Positions 1 to 7,801 of a stretch of 10,771 nt of DNA are shown here, one piece after another. Source of the DNA: Bacteroidota bacterium (GTDB lineage Bacteria > Bacteroidota > Bacteroidia > B-17B0 > Aurantibacillaceae); assembly GCA_005800865.1 (NCBI GenBank), contig SYEI01000292.1, forward strand, positions 1-10,771, written 5' to 3'. Each line of letters begins with the position of its first letter. Position 1 is the stretch's first letter. The notes under the pieces were generated by a model, which worked only from the letters and a program-made list of their open reading frames with translations, did no database searches and was not told the origin of the DNA. The position numbers and the translations under genes are program-made.

Positions 1-86
1 AAAGTGCCTAACCAAGCGCCAATACAAAGCAACAGCAGTATAATTATAGCCGCTTGAACATTACTTTTTAAAGGTCCAACAATCAT
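1..86 (-). CDS. N-terminal fragment of a membrane protein (DUF6427-like, tentative)
   Basis: Only the first 28 codons lie in the window; the gene continues past the left edge. The leftward reading from the ATG at 86 gives MIVGPLKSNVQ followed by a strongly hydrophobic run (AAIIILLLLCIGAWLG), so the protein probably begins with a short cytoplasmic stretch and one transmembrane helix. Upstream in frame there is a stop at 141-143 and no other ATG, which supports this start. No Shine-Dalgarno sequence is visible, as is usual in Bacteroidota. The 'short basic K/R-S-N start then helix' pattern, together with the divergent one-helix 70-aa gene, resembles the DUF6427/DUF6341 neighbour pair known from flavobacteria. 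That family assignment is an inference from a very short fragment; it could be another polytopic membrane protein. Confidence 0.5.
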   Translation of the reverse strand, partial: MIVGPLKSNVQAAIIILLLLCIGAWLGT

Positions 87-122
87 TTTTTGTAGAAAAT
101 CGTTTTTTTTAAGAAAAAATTC

Positions 123-130
123 TATTTTTG
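123..130 (+). promoter_or_regulatory. Candidate Bacteroidota -7 box upstream of the 70-aa gene
   Basis: TATTTTTG matches the Bacteroidota -7 consensus TAnnTTTG exactly and lies 29 bases before the ATG at 160. No TTG is found at the expected 17-23 base spacing upstream; the nearest one, at 90-92, is 30 bases away, so the -33 half is missing or degenerate. The box sits in the 73-bp region between two divergent genes, where a promoter is expected. Confidence 0.4.
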
Positions 131-159
131 TGCTGTAAACTTACTAAAATTAGATTAAT

Positions 160-372
160 ATGGCTTCTTTAATGATTACTTTAATGGTTACAATGACTGA
201 TGTTTTTTATGGTATTGGCGATTTTTCTCAAATGATTTTTAGAGGAATGAAAGCATTAGGACATGGTCCAAACATTATTTTATGGTCGATAATCGCATTT
301 TTATTAGCTTACCAAGTACGTCAAATGATGAAACAAAACAAAGAGGCTGACAAAAACGGCACTTTAAGATAA
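160..372 (+). CDS. Small single-helix membrane protein, 70 aa (DUF6341-like, tentative)
   Basis: The product is 70 residues long. Residues 1-30 are amphipathic and methionine-rich, with aromatic residues (TDVFYGIGDFSQMIFRG). Residues 38-51 (PNIILWSIIAFLLA) form a clear transmembrane helix, and the last 18 residues are charged and probably cytoplasmic (KQNKEADKNG). There is no signal-peptidase site. Length, single helix and charged tail resemble the short DUF6341-type proteins that flavobacteria encode next to a polytopic DUF6427-type membrane protein; the divergent fragment at 1-86 fits that second partner. The function of these families is not known to me. The gene is a stand-alone unit: it has its own candidate -7 box and a strong terminator 24 bases after its stop. 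The start is the first ATG after the promoter-like box; a second ATG five codons on is an alternative. Confidence 0.75.
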   Translation: MASLMITLMVTMTDVFYGIGDFSQMIFRGMKALGHGPNIILWSIIAFLLAYQVRQMMKQNKEADKNGTLR

Positions 373-395
373 TAAATAGATTTCTTTAATTTATT

Positions 396-426
396 AAAAC
401 CCTGATTTTTCAATCAGGGTTTTTTT
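396..426 (+). terminator. Intrinsic terminator after the 70-aa gene
   Basis: A perfect 12-bp stem (AAAACCCTGATT at 396-407, its complement at 412-423) encloses a 4-base loop (TTTC). A run of T overlaps and follows the right arm through 426. It lies 24 bases after the stop at 372 and only 16 bases before the next ATG at 442, so it should isolate the small gene from the large secretion locus downstream. Confidence 0.92.
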
Positions 427-441
427 ATTATATTTACTATA

Positions 442-3400
442 ATGAATAAACTTTATCTTATAGTTATTCTTATTGCTTTTGGCTTTTGTGGTTTTTCACA
501 AAGGGTAAAAACACCTCCCGTTCATGCGCAATCGCACATTCAGTTTACTGAAAACAAAAATCAATGGAATTCTAACATTACCCACCGAGCTCAATTAGAT
601 GGTGGAGCCTTATTTATTGAAAAAAGTGGAAAGTTGACCTATCACTTATATGATAAGGATAATTACAGAGCAAGGCATTTGGGCAAAATTATATCGCCAA
701 ATCTAAAGTTTCATGCATATACCATTGATTTTATAGGCTCTAATATTAGCCCAACAGTTGTATCAAAAGAAATGACGGAGGATTATGCCAATTTCTTTAT
801 TGGAAAACAATCTTCTTCTTGGGCAACAAATGTTCGTCAGTACAAAAGCATTTCGGTTAATAATTTATACCACAATATTGATGCGATTTACTCTGGTGGC
901 AGTCAATCTATTAAATATAATTTTATTGTAAAACCTACTGGAAATCCAAGTGATATAAAAATTCATTACTCAGGTATTAATAGTATTAAACTAAAAAACA
1001 ACGAGTTGTATGTGAGTACTTCTGTTAGCGAATCTATCGAACAAAAACCGTATGTGTTTCAAATTATTAATGGAGATAAGATAGAAATTCCTAGCAAGTT
1101 CGTTTTAAAAGACAATACGGTTTCCTTTAAATTACTAAAAGATTACGATCATAGTCAGGAATTAATTATAGATCCATTATTAGTATTTGCGGCTCAAAGT
1201 GGCTCTACTGCCGATAACTTTGGGATGACTGCCACTTACGACTCACGCGGAAGTTTATACACTGGAGGAACTGCTTTTAATATTGGCTATCCAACAACCT
1301 TAGGAGCTTATGATGTCACCTACAACGGAAGCGCCTCTAACGGTTTTACAGATGTTGTGATTACAAAATATGATTCTGCCGGTGCATTTTTAAAATACTC
1401 TACCTACATAGGAGGAGCAACTGCTAGCGAAATAGTAACAAGTTTAATTGTAGATAAAAACGACAACTTGTGCTTATATGGTGCCACCAGCGCTACTGAT
1501 TTTCCAACAACGGTTGGCTGTTACGACAATACCTTTAATGGTGGAACAGCTATTAATTTTGTGTTTAATGGCACTAACTTTACTAATGGAACCGATATTT
1601 ATGTGGCAAAATTTAATAGCACGGGCAACACACTTTTGGCTTCCACATATATTGGTGGTAGCGAAAACGACGGGGTAAATTATAATAATGTAATTGCAAC
1701 TTACAATACGCCTTACGGACCAATTACCGAATATCCGCCAGATTCACTACAATATAATTACGGAGATCAGTTTAGAGGTGAAATTCAAATTGATACTTTA
1801 GACAATATTTATGTTTATAGTAGTACAAAATCTTCTGATTTTCCTACCCTAAATGCTATTGATAATGCATTAGGCGGACGACAAGATGCAGTGCTGGTAA
1901 AATTTAATCCAACGCTTAGCGGACTGGTGTTTAGTACTTTTATTGGAGGAAGTGATAACGATGCTGGTTATGCATTGGCGTTAGACGATACTTTAAATAT
2001 CTATTTAACAGGCGGCACGCGTAGTTCCGACTTTCCTATAACCACAGGAAGTTATAAAACAACTTACGGCGGAGGAAAATGTGACGGTTATATATGCAAA
2101 ATAAAACAGAATGGTTCTGCTATTATGCACGCCACATATATTGGAACAACTGATTATGATCAAAGTTATTTTGTGCAATTAGATACGCAACAAGATGTTT
2201 ATATATATGGTCAATCTTTGGGTAACATGCCTATTACAACAGGAGTTTACTCAAACGCTAATAGCAAACAATATATTCAAAAATTAACACCACAATTAAA
2301 CACTTTATTAGCATCAACTGTTTTTGGAAACAGCAATGGTACGCTTAATATTTCTCCTTCGGCATTTTCGGTTGACTGTGCAGGAAATATTTATCTATCA
2401 GGTTGGGGTGGTAATATTATTTTTGGAAACGTTACTAATAATATGCCACTGACTGCAAATGCTATTCAAACAACCACAGACGGCTTTAATTTTTATTTAA
2501 TGGTGTTGGGTCCAAACATGAATAGTATATTGTTTGGAAGTTACTTTGGCGGTGCCCTTAGCAGAGAGCATGTAGATGGCGGAACTAGTAGATTTGATAA
2601 GCGAGGAATTATTTATCAATCGGTATGCGCTGGCTGTAACGGAAACGATGATTTTCCTGTTTCACCCGGAGCATGGCCAAGCTCTAGCTTTGGTTCAAAT
2701 ACTAATCAATCTTCTAATTGCAATAATGGTGTTTTTAAAATTGATTTTCAGTTAAACTCTGCTATTGCCAGTATTTCTACAAATACTATTTCGGGATGTG
2801 TTCCTTTAACCGTAAACTTTACAAATAATAGCACGCCTGGGCATGGGTATTTATGGGACTTTGGCGCTAATGATACTACATCAACTGTTTTTAATCCTAT
2901 TAAAACATTTACAGCCGCTGGAACATACACCGCCAACTTATATGTAAAAACATCTATTTGTAATAACTTATACGATACGGCAAGTGTTGTTATTAATGTG
3001 TATCCCGCACCTGCATCTATTTTTAGTATTACGTCTTCACCTTGTAGTAATACGGTTTCTACAACTAATAATAGTTCTGGCGCAGGCGTATATACTTGGA
3101 ATTGGGGAGACAACAGTCCAACCTCATCATTAGTATCGCCTTCACATACTTATACTGCTAATGGTTCTTACACCATTGCATTAACTGTAACATCAGTCAA
3201 CGGTTGTGTTTCTAAAACTACGACTACATTAAGTGTTTATAATTTTACTAACTCAGTTAGTTCAGCAACTATTTGTGGTGGATTAAACGCTTCTCTTTTA
3301 GCACAGGGAGGAACGAGCTACACATGGCAACCCTCTTCAACGGTAAGTAACAGCTTAATTCCAAATCCAACAGTTAATCCAACTATAACTACCGTTTACA

Positions 3401-4968
3401 CAGTACAAATAAATAATACGTCTCCAGGATATTTATGTTCAACTACTTTAACAACACAGGTTTTAGTAAGTCCTAAACCTGTTGCTGATTTTACTTTAAA
3501 TATTGATTCTTGCTCAAGTAATATGAGTTTTATAAATCAAACAACTCCTAGTTCTACAACATCAAATTGGACTTACGCAGATACTTTTTCATCATATACT
3601 CTTTCTACAAATCAAAACCCAACCTATTTATTTGATGTTGCAGGAACATATACAGTTCAATTAATTTCACAAACACCTTCTGGATGCAAAGACACTGTTA
3701 TCAAAACAATCGTTGTTCCTGTAAGCACAGTAACAATAGTTCCTCCTCAAACAAAATGTTTTAGCGAAACAGCTTATTTATACGCTTATGGCGGAAACGC
3801 TTATAGTTGGCAACCTACAACAGGACTTTCAAATCCAACGATAAATTTGCCAGCGTGCACAACAACAGCAAATACTATATACACTGTAACCATAACACAA
3901 AATAGTTTGTATGGAAATGTTTGCATAAAAACACTCACAACATCCATGGTTGTTTTTCCAAAAATTACTTCTGATTTTAATTACACAATAGCCCCTTGCG
4001 GCAACAATGTACAGTTTACAGATTCTTCATATACAAGCCCTGTAAGTTGGCTTTGGAACTTTGGCGACGTTAACACTAGTGCACAGCAAAACACATCACA
4101 TTTTTATAATTCTCCTGGCATTTATACTGTTTCACTCATTGCAAGTGATTCTAATGGATGTAAAGACACCAGTCAGCAAGTTGTAGATTTAAATGGTTTT
4201 GTGCTAACTGTAAGTCCTACCGTTTTATTATGCGACCAAGATACCGTTCAATTATCTGCTTCAGGAGGAAATTATTATATATGGCAGCCGACTCAATATT
4301 TATCAAATCCAAACATATCAAATCCGCTTGCTTTTCCTCTAGTTTCAACTGATTACACAGTAACTATAGGAACCATTATTGGTAATGATACATGTATAAA
4401 TAACTTAACTACAACGGTCAACGTATTACCTTTTTCATATAACACCAATTCTATTTCTGTTACATCAACAACCGTTTCTTTGGGTGAATCTGTTAGTATT
4501 ACTTTAAATAACTTCCCATATAATGGCACGTTAACCATAGTTCCTAATACAAATGTAACAGCACTTACTAATACTGTCATTACAATTACACCTACAAAAA
4601 CAGGAGAATATACCGTTTATTTCACTGATCAAAATGGCTGCAGGCATGCTTTAAAAACTATTTATGTTATAGTACAAACAAATATTTGTAATGAAGGCGT
4701 GGTTTATTTGCCAACAGGATTTACACCCAATAATGATGGAGCAAATGATATTCTTTACATCAGAAGTAATTTTGTAACAGAGGTTTATTTAACTATTTAT
4801 GATAGATGGGGCGAAAAATTATTTGAAACTAACGATATCAAAAAGGGTTGGGACGGCACATACAAAGGTAAATTATTAGACCAAGGCGTGTATGGTTATT
4901 ATATGACATTTAAATGCAATAACGGTGAAGAATCATTTAAAAAAGGCAACATTACATTAATGAGATAA
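442..4968 (+). CDS. Giant secreted T9SS type B substrate: DUF7948-like head, SBBP propeller, PKD/Ig repeats, CHU_C tail
   Basis: The 1508-aa protein opens with a Sec signal peptide (MNKLYLIVILIAFGFCGFSQ). Residues 33-250 match the DUF7948-type head (FTENKNQW near the start, LIIDPLLVFA at the end). Residues 255-760 carry SBBP-type propeller blades marked by STYIGG-like strands at about 320, 400, 497, 564, 625 and 699, closing with a Cys-rich CAGC motif (C729, C732) before NDDFP. Residues 774-1332 alternate PKD domains (WDFG at 805, WNWGD at 886, WNFGD at 1205; one degenerate at 1043) with Ig-like modules containing WQP. Residues 1420-1508 are the CHU_C sorting domain, with FTPNNDG, YDRWGE and GWDGTYKGK. 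It should be exported by Sec, cross the outer membrane by the T9SS and stay surface-attached, like gliding or adhesion proteins such as SprB. The ligand is unknown. It overlaps the next gene by one base. Confidence 0.93.
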   Translation: MNKLYLIVILIAFGFCGFSQRVKTPPVHAQSHIQFTENKNQWNSNITHRAQLDGGALFIEKSGKLTYHLYDKDNYRARHLGKIISPNLKFHAYTIDFIGSNISPTVVSKEMTEDYANFFIGKQSSSWATNVRQYKSISVNNLYHNIDAIYSGGSQSIKYNFIVKPTGNPSDIKIHYSGINSIKLKNNELYVSTSVSESIEQKPYVFQIINGDKIEIPSKFVLKDNTVSFKLLKDYDHSQELIIDPLLVFAAQSGSTADNFGMTATYDSRGSLYTGGTAFNIGYPTTLGAYDVTYNGSASNGFTDVVITKYDSAGAFLKYSTYIGGATASEIVTSLIVDKNDNLCLYGATSATDFPTTVGCYDNTFNGGTAINFVFNGTNFTNGTDIYVAKFNSTGNTLLASTYIGGSENDGVNYNNVIATYNTPYGPITEYPPDSLQYNYGDQFRGEIQIDTLDNIYVYSSTKSSDFPTLNAIDNALGGRQDAVLVKFNPTLSGLVFSTFIGGSDNDAGYALALDDTLNIYLTGGTRSSDFPITTGSYKTTYGGGKCDGYICKIKQNGSAIMHATYIGTTDYDQSYFVQLDTQQDVYIYGQSLGNMPITTGVYSNANSKQYIQKLTPQLNTLLASTVFGNSNGTLNISPSAFSVDCAGNIYLSGWGGNIIFGNVTNNMPLTANAIQTTTDGFNFYLMVLGPNMNSILFGSYFGGALSREHVDGGTSRFDKRGIIYQSVCAGCNGNDDFPVSPGAWPSSSFGSNTNQSSNCNNGVFKIDFQLNSAIASISTNTISGCVPLTVNFTNNSTPGHGYLWDFGANDTTSTVFNPIKTFTAAGTYTANLYVKTSICNNLYDTASVVINVYPAPASIFSITSSPCSNTVSTTNNSSGAGVYTWNWGDNSPTSSLVSPSHTYTANGSYTIALTVTSVNGCVSKTTTTLSVYNFTNSVSSATICGGLNASLLAQGGTSYTWQPSSTVSNSLIPNPTVNPTITTVYTVQINNTSPGYLCSTTLTTQVLVSPKPVADFTLNIDSCSSNMSFINQTTPSSTTSNWTYADTFSSYTLSTNQNPTYLFDVAGTYTVQLISQTPSGCKDTVIKTIVVPVSTVTIVPPQTKCFSETAYLYAYGGNAYSWQPTTGLSNPTINLPACTTTANTIYTVTITQNSLYGNVCIKTLTTSMVVFPKITSDFNYTIAPCGNNVQFTDSSYTSPVSWLWNFGDVNTSAQQNTSHFYNSPGIYTVSLIASDSNGCKDTSQQVVDLNGFVLTVSPTVLLCDQDTVQLSASGGNYYIWQPTQYLSNPNISNPLAFPLVSTDYTVTIGTIIGNDTCINNLTTTVNVLPFSYNTNSISVTSTTVSLGESVSITLNNFPYNGTLTIVPNTNVTALTNTVITITPTKTGEYTVYFTDQNGCRHALKTIYVIVQTNICNEGVVYLPTGFTPNNDGANDILYIRSNFVTEVYLTIYDRWGEKLFETNDIKKGWDGTYKGKLLDQGVYGYYMTFKCNNGEESFKKGNITLMR
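1201..2750 (+). repeat. SBBP-type beta-propeller repeat region within the giant secreted protein
   Basis: Residues ~255-768 hold degenerate blades of about 65-95 residues. Each typically pairs a 'D..N.Y..G.T.S.DFP' element with a following 'D..V.KF......L..STYIGG' strand. Good examples of the second strand are LKYSTYIGG (nt ~1390), LLASTYIGG (~1636), LVFSTFIGG (~1927), IMHATYIGT (~2122) and ILFGSYFGG (~2527). The repeats are recognisable only in protein; the DNA copies are diverged, so this is an old internal duplication. Such propellers are common in the extracellular part of Bacteroidota T9SS substrates. Confidence 0.8.
2761..4437 (+). repeat. Alternating PKD and WQP (Ig-like) module array
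   Basis: After a first PKD domain, the protein repeats a two-domain unit three times: PKD (~78 aa) then an Ig-like module with GG-x-x-Y-x-WQP and a closing YTV strand. The WQP tryptophans are at residues 962, 1123 and 1281, spacings of 161 and 158. The PKD cores are at about 805, 886, 1043 and 1205; the one at 1043 (WTYAD) has lost the usual W-x-FGD. PKD arrays act as extended stalks in surface proteins. Confidence 0.8.
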
Positions 4969-6005
4969 TGAGATTTAAATTGTTACATATTTATTTTTTA
5001 AGAGTCTGTGCTTTCACATTCTTAATTCTTAATTCTGCATTCTTAATTTCTCAAGATATTCATTTTTCTAATTGGCAAATGTCGCCACTGAATTTAAATC
5101 CAGCCAATGCTGGCATGTTTGAAGGCGATGGGCGTTTAATTTTTAATTACCGCAACCAATGGAAACAAGTGCCTGTAACCTATAACACCTTTAGCTTTGC
5201 CGCTGATATGAATTTAAATAAGTCGTTAATAAAAGGTACTAAAGAAGCGATGGGATTTATTTTTAACACAGATATTTCTGGAGACGGAAGTTACACCATA
5301 ACCGATATTAAAATTCCTATCAATCATAAATTCTCTTTTAAAAAAGATTCGAACTTAACCGTTGCTCTAGGTTTATTAGCAGGAATTACAAATCTTAACA
5401 TTACATCTTCTCGTTTATCTTATGACAGACAATGGGATGGCGATGCCTATAATCAAGCATTATCAAATGGAGAAAATTTTAACAAGCAAAGTAAATTATT
5501 TGCTGATGTTTCTTTAGGAGCGGTGATTCAAAAAAAATTCAGTCAAAAATTCAAAGCAACCATTGGTTATGCCGCAAGCCACTTAAACCGACCAAACATC
5601 TCTTTTAATAATACGCCGGGAGCTGTTTTGAGAATTAAACACACGGAATCCTTGCAATTAAAATATAGTTTCAATCAAGTCTCTGCTTTTATGTTTGAAT
5701 ACTATGGAAATCAACAACAAAAGTTTAGAGAAAATTTAATGGGCTTCTCCTATTACCACACGATTGAACCAAGAACAAATACGGTTTTCAACTTTGGAAT
5801 CCTTACTCGTTTAAAAGATGCATTGATTACAACTGTTGGTTTAGAACATAATAACATGCGTTTACAAGTGTCTTACGACTATAATTATTCTCAATTTAAA
5901 CGTGCAACAAATGGAAGAGGTGGTTTTGAGATTTCATTAATTTACATTTGGGCTACCAAAAAAGTATTTGTTCCTAAAACACGAGTTTGCCCTATTTATA
6001 TGTAA
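4968..6005 (+). CDS. PorP/SprF family T9SS-associated outer-membrane protein (first copy)
   Basis: The 345-aa product starts with a 29-residue signal peptide ending FLISQ, followed by the PorP/SprF family signature: QDIHFSNW, then PLNLNPANAG, GDGRLIFNYRNQW and a 'Y.TFSFAAD' strand (residues 29-80). The remainder is alternating polar/hydrophobic beta-strands, as in an outer-membrane barrel, ending with GRGGFEISLIYIW and the tail PKTRVCPIYM. In the family, SprF is needed to secrete SprB, and PorP/SprF-like proteins serve CHU_C-tailed (type B) substrates. The ATG overlaps the stop of the giant gene by one base (TAATG), implying translational coupling, so this is most likely its dedicated partner. 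The start is shared in form (MRFK) with the second copy at 7802, which supports it. PorP itself is unlikely to be encoded here because no other core T9SS genes are adjacent. Confidence 0.92.
   Translation: MRFKLLHIYFLRVCAFTFLILNSAFLISQDIHFSNWQMSPLNLNPANAGMFEGDGRLIFNYRNQWKQVPVTYNTFSFAADMNLNKSLIKGTKEAMGFIFNTDISGDGSYTITDIKIPINHKFSFKKDSNLTVALGLLAGITNLNITSSRLSYDRQWDGDAYNQALSNGENFNKQSKLFADVSLGAVIQKKFSQKFKATIGYAASHLNRPNISFNNTPGAVLRIKHTESLQLKYSFNQVSAFMFEYYGNQQQKFRENLMGFSYYHTIEPRTNTVFNFGILTRLKDALITTVGLEHNNMRLQVSYDYNYSQFKRATNGRGGFEISLIYIWATKKVFVPKTRVCPIYM
5018..5050 (+). repeat. Short heptamer tandem repeat in the signal-peptide coding region
   Basis: ATTCTTA occurs twice in tandem followed by ATTC (5018-5035), and a near copy ATTCTTAATTTC begins three bases later at 5039. 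The unit of seven is out of phase with codons, so loss or gain of a copy would shift the frame. At only about 2.5 copies it may simply reflect the Leu/Ile/Asn-rich coding sequence (LILNSAFLIS). Confidence 0.5.
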
Positions 6006-6044
6006 TCAAAAATTAGACTGTAATTTTTGATTGTCCCATTTTTT
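6004..6044 (+). terminator. Perfect AT-rich inverted repeat, possible weak terminator
   Basis: AATCAAAAATTA (6004-6015) pairs perfectly with 6021-6032 around a 5-base loop (GACTG). The left arm includes the last two bases of the preceding stop codon. A run of six T follows at 6039-6044, but six bases separate it from the stem, and the stem has one G-C pair, so termination would be inefficient. It may instead let partial read-through join the two gene pairs. Confidence 0.35.
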
Positions 6045-6055
6045 GTTTAGTTTAG
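6027..6055 (+). promoter_or_regulatory. Candidate promoter for the second substrate/PorP-SprF/PorE-like operon
   Basis: TTG at 6027-6029 and TAGTTTAG at 6048-6055 resemble the Bacteroidota -33 (TTG) and -7 (TAnnTTTG, one mismatch) elements, with an 18-base spacer inside the accepted 17-23 range. The -7-like box ends 24 bases before the ATG at 6080. The -33 element lies in the right arm of the inverted repeat. In such AT-rich DNA a match of this quality can arise by chance. Confidence 0.35.
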
Positions 6056-6079
6056 TATACCTTAATTGGTTTAAGAAAT

Positions 6080-7801
6080 ATGCATAAATTGATACATCGA
6101 TTTTTATTTGCTTTACTTACCGTGTTTTGTTTTTTTCAAGCACAGGCAACTCATATTGTTGGGGGTGAATTAAACTATAAAAATTTAGGTTCCAATAATT
6201 ATGAAATTCGCTTAACGGTTTATCGTGATTGTTATGTTGGCGTGCCACCGTTTGATAACCCTGCAGCAGTTGGAATTTTTGACAGTAATAATAATTTACT
6301 ACAAACTTTAAATATGACCTTTAGAGGATTAGATACCTTACCTCCAACAATTAATGATCCATGTACTATTCCCCCTTTAGATTTTTGTTATGAAGTAACC
6401 ACTTACATTGATACCATTAATTTACCCCCACTGGCAGGTGGTTATCAAATCTCTTATCAGCGTTGTTGTCGCAACCAAAACATTTTAAATATTGTAAATC
6501 CCGAATGCGTTGGTGCAACGTACTATGCAACAATTCCAGGACCAGAAGTAGTAGCCGTAAATAGTAATCCTGTAATTAAGTTTTGGCCTCCTCCCTTTAT
6601 TTGTGTTGATAAACCTTGGGTGTTTGATGACTCGGCTATTGATTATGATGGAGATTCATTAGTTTATGAACTGTTTATGCCATATGAAGGTCTAACGGCC
6701 TCCTGCCCTATGATTGGTCCCTTTTCACCGCAAAGCACTTCTTGTCCAAATACAGTTCCAACTTGTCCTTCTGTTCCTGTAAACCCTCCTTTTACAACTA
6801 TTACATGGTTGGCGCCATACAATACTGCTAATATGTTAGGTGGTGTGCCTATGCAAATTAATTCATCCACAGGTTTAGTAACTGCTACTCCAAATTTACA
6901 GGGCTATTTTGTAATTGGTATTAAAGTAAAAGAATATCGTAATGGAGTTTTTTTAAGCGAAACCAAACGCGATTTTCAATTAATTGTAAAGCCTTGTCCG
7001 CAAGAAGTAGTTGCTGCCGCTCAAGCACCACAAGCTATTTGCGGCACAACAACCGCCTCTTTTCAAAACAATAGCACTGGAAGCGCAGGCCTTGCATTTA
7101 ATTGGTACTTTGGCGATCCAAGCACTACAGCCGATACATCACATGTAACAACTCCAAGTTATTCATACCCTGGAACAGGAAGTTATTCTGTGACCTTAGT
7201 AGCTTATGTCAGCAATAAGCCTTTGTGCAATGATACCGTAACAACCGTTGTTTCTATTAGTAATGCTTTTACAGCAGCCTTTACATTTACACCTATTGCA
7301 TGCTCAGATAATTTAGTAAATTTTGAAGGCACTGTTCAAAATCCTCCAGGCACTACTCCCGTATGGTCGTGGAATTTTGGTGACGGAACAACAAGTACTT
7401 CGAACAATCCAAGTCATAATTATACAGCTGGCGGAAGTTACCAAGTTACCTTGATTACTCAAATTCCCAATTCTATCAATTGCATTGATACCTTATCTGC
7501 ACAAACCATAGATGTTATTACAAACCCCGAATTATATATTCCAAATACATTTACTCCTAACGGAGATGGGCACAATGATATTTTTAGGGCTCGTGGGCCT
7601 TATTATGCCATTTATTATTTTGCGGTTTATAATCGTTGGGGAGAGTTAATGTATGAAACAACCGACCCAAGCCAAGGTTGGGATGGTAATTATAAGGGCA
7701 AACCTTCTGACCCTGGTGTGTTTGGCTATTATTTGAAAGCAAAGTGTGGAGAGGGTAGCGAAGAGATTTTTAAAAAAGGAAATGTTACTTTAATAAGATA
7801 A
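6080..7801 (+). CDS. Secreted T9SS type B substrate with two PKD domains and CHU_C tail
   Basis: The 573-aa product has a 23-residue signal peptide ending AQA, giving a mature start THIVGGE. Residues 24-310 form an N-terminal region recurrent in Bacteroidota surface proteins: THIVGGEL, a YRDCYVG strand, YQRCCRN (C129, C130), an acidic turn DYDGDS at 188 that could bind calcium, and GIKVKEYRNG before RDFQL. Two PKD domains follow (residues ~313-394 with WYFGD at 342; ~395-480 with WNFGD at 431). Residues 485-573 are the CHU_C/type B sorting domain (IPNTFTPNGDG, YNRWGE, GWDGNYKGK, ending FKKGNVTLIR). It should be secreted by Sec and then the T9SS, and held at the cell surface. Its role (adhesion, gliding or matrix) cannot be read from sequence. 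The stop directly abuts the next start (TAAATG). It is not a fragment: both ends are intact. Confidence 0.92.
   Translation: MHKLIHRFLFALLTVFCFFQAQATHIVGGELNYKNLGSNNYEIRLTVYRDCYVGVPPFDNPAAVGIFDSNNNLLQTLNMTFRGLDTLPPTINDPCTIPPLDFCYEVTTYIDTINLPPLAGGYQISYQRCCRNQNILNIVNPECVGATYYATIPGPEVVAVNSNPVIKFWPPPFICVDKPWVFDDSAIDYDGDSLVYELFMPYEGLTASCPMIGPFSPQSTSCPNTVPTCPSVPVNPPFTTITWLAPYNTANMLGGVPMQINSSTGLVTATPNLQGYFVIGIKVKEYRNGVFLSETKRDFQLIVKPCPQEVVAAAQAPQAICGTTTASFQNNSTGSAGLAFNWYFGDPSTTADTSHVTTPSYSYPGTGSYSVTLVAYVSNKPLCNDTVTTVVSISNAFTAAFTFTPIACSDNLVNFEGTVQNPPGTTPVWSWNFGDGTTSTSNNPSHNYTAGGSYQVTLITQIPNSINCIDTLSAQTIDVITNPELYIPNTFTPNGDGHNDIFRARGPYYAIYYFAVYNRWGELMYETTDPSQGWDGNYKGKPSDPGVFGYYLKAKCGEGSEEIFKKGNVTLIR

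Noticed and set aside
429..436. TATATTTA as a -7 box for the giant secreted gene
   Set aside because: It lacks the final G, has no TTG at the proper spacing, and lies only five bases before the ATG at 442. The true promoter of that gene is not resolved.
1478..1678. 66-codon rightward frame within the propeller region
   Set aside because: Second frame of a strongly supported coding region, with no independent signal.
2748..3113. 121-codon leftward open frame inside the giant secreted gene
   Set aside because: It lies antisense to the PKD domains, has no family resemblance or secretion signal, and its composition mirrors the Thr/Ser/Val-rich sense strand.
4353..4580. 75-codon leftward open frame
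   Set aside because: Antisense shadow of the last Ig-like modules; no start context or recognisable domain.
6664..6870. 68-codon leftward frame within the 573-aa protein gene
   Set aside because: Antisense to a well-supported domain region; nothing recognisable.
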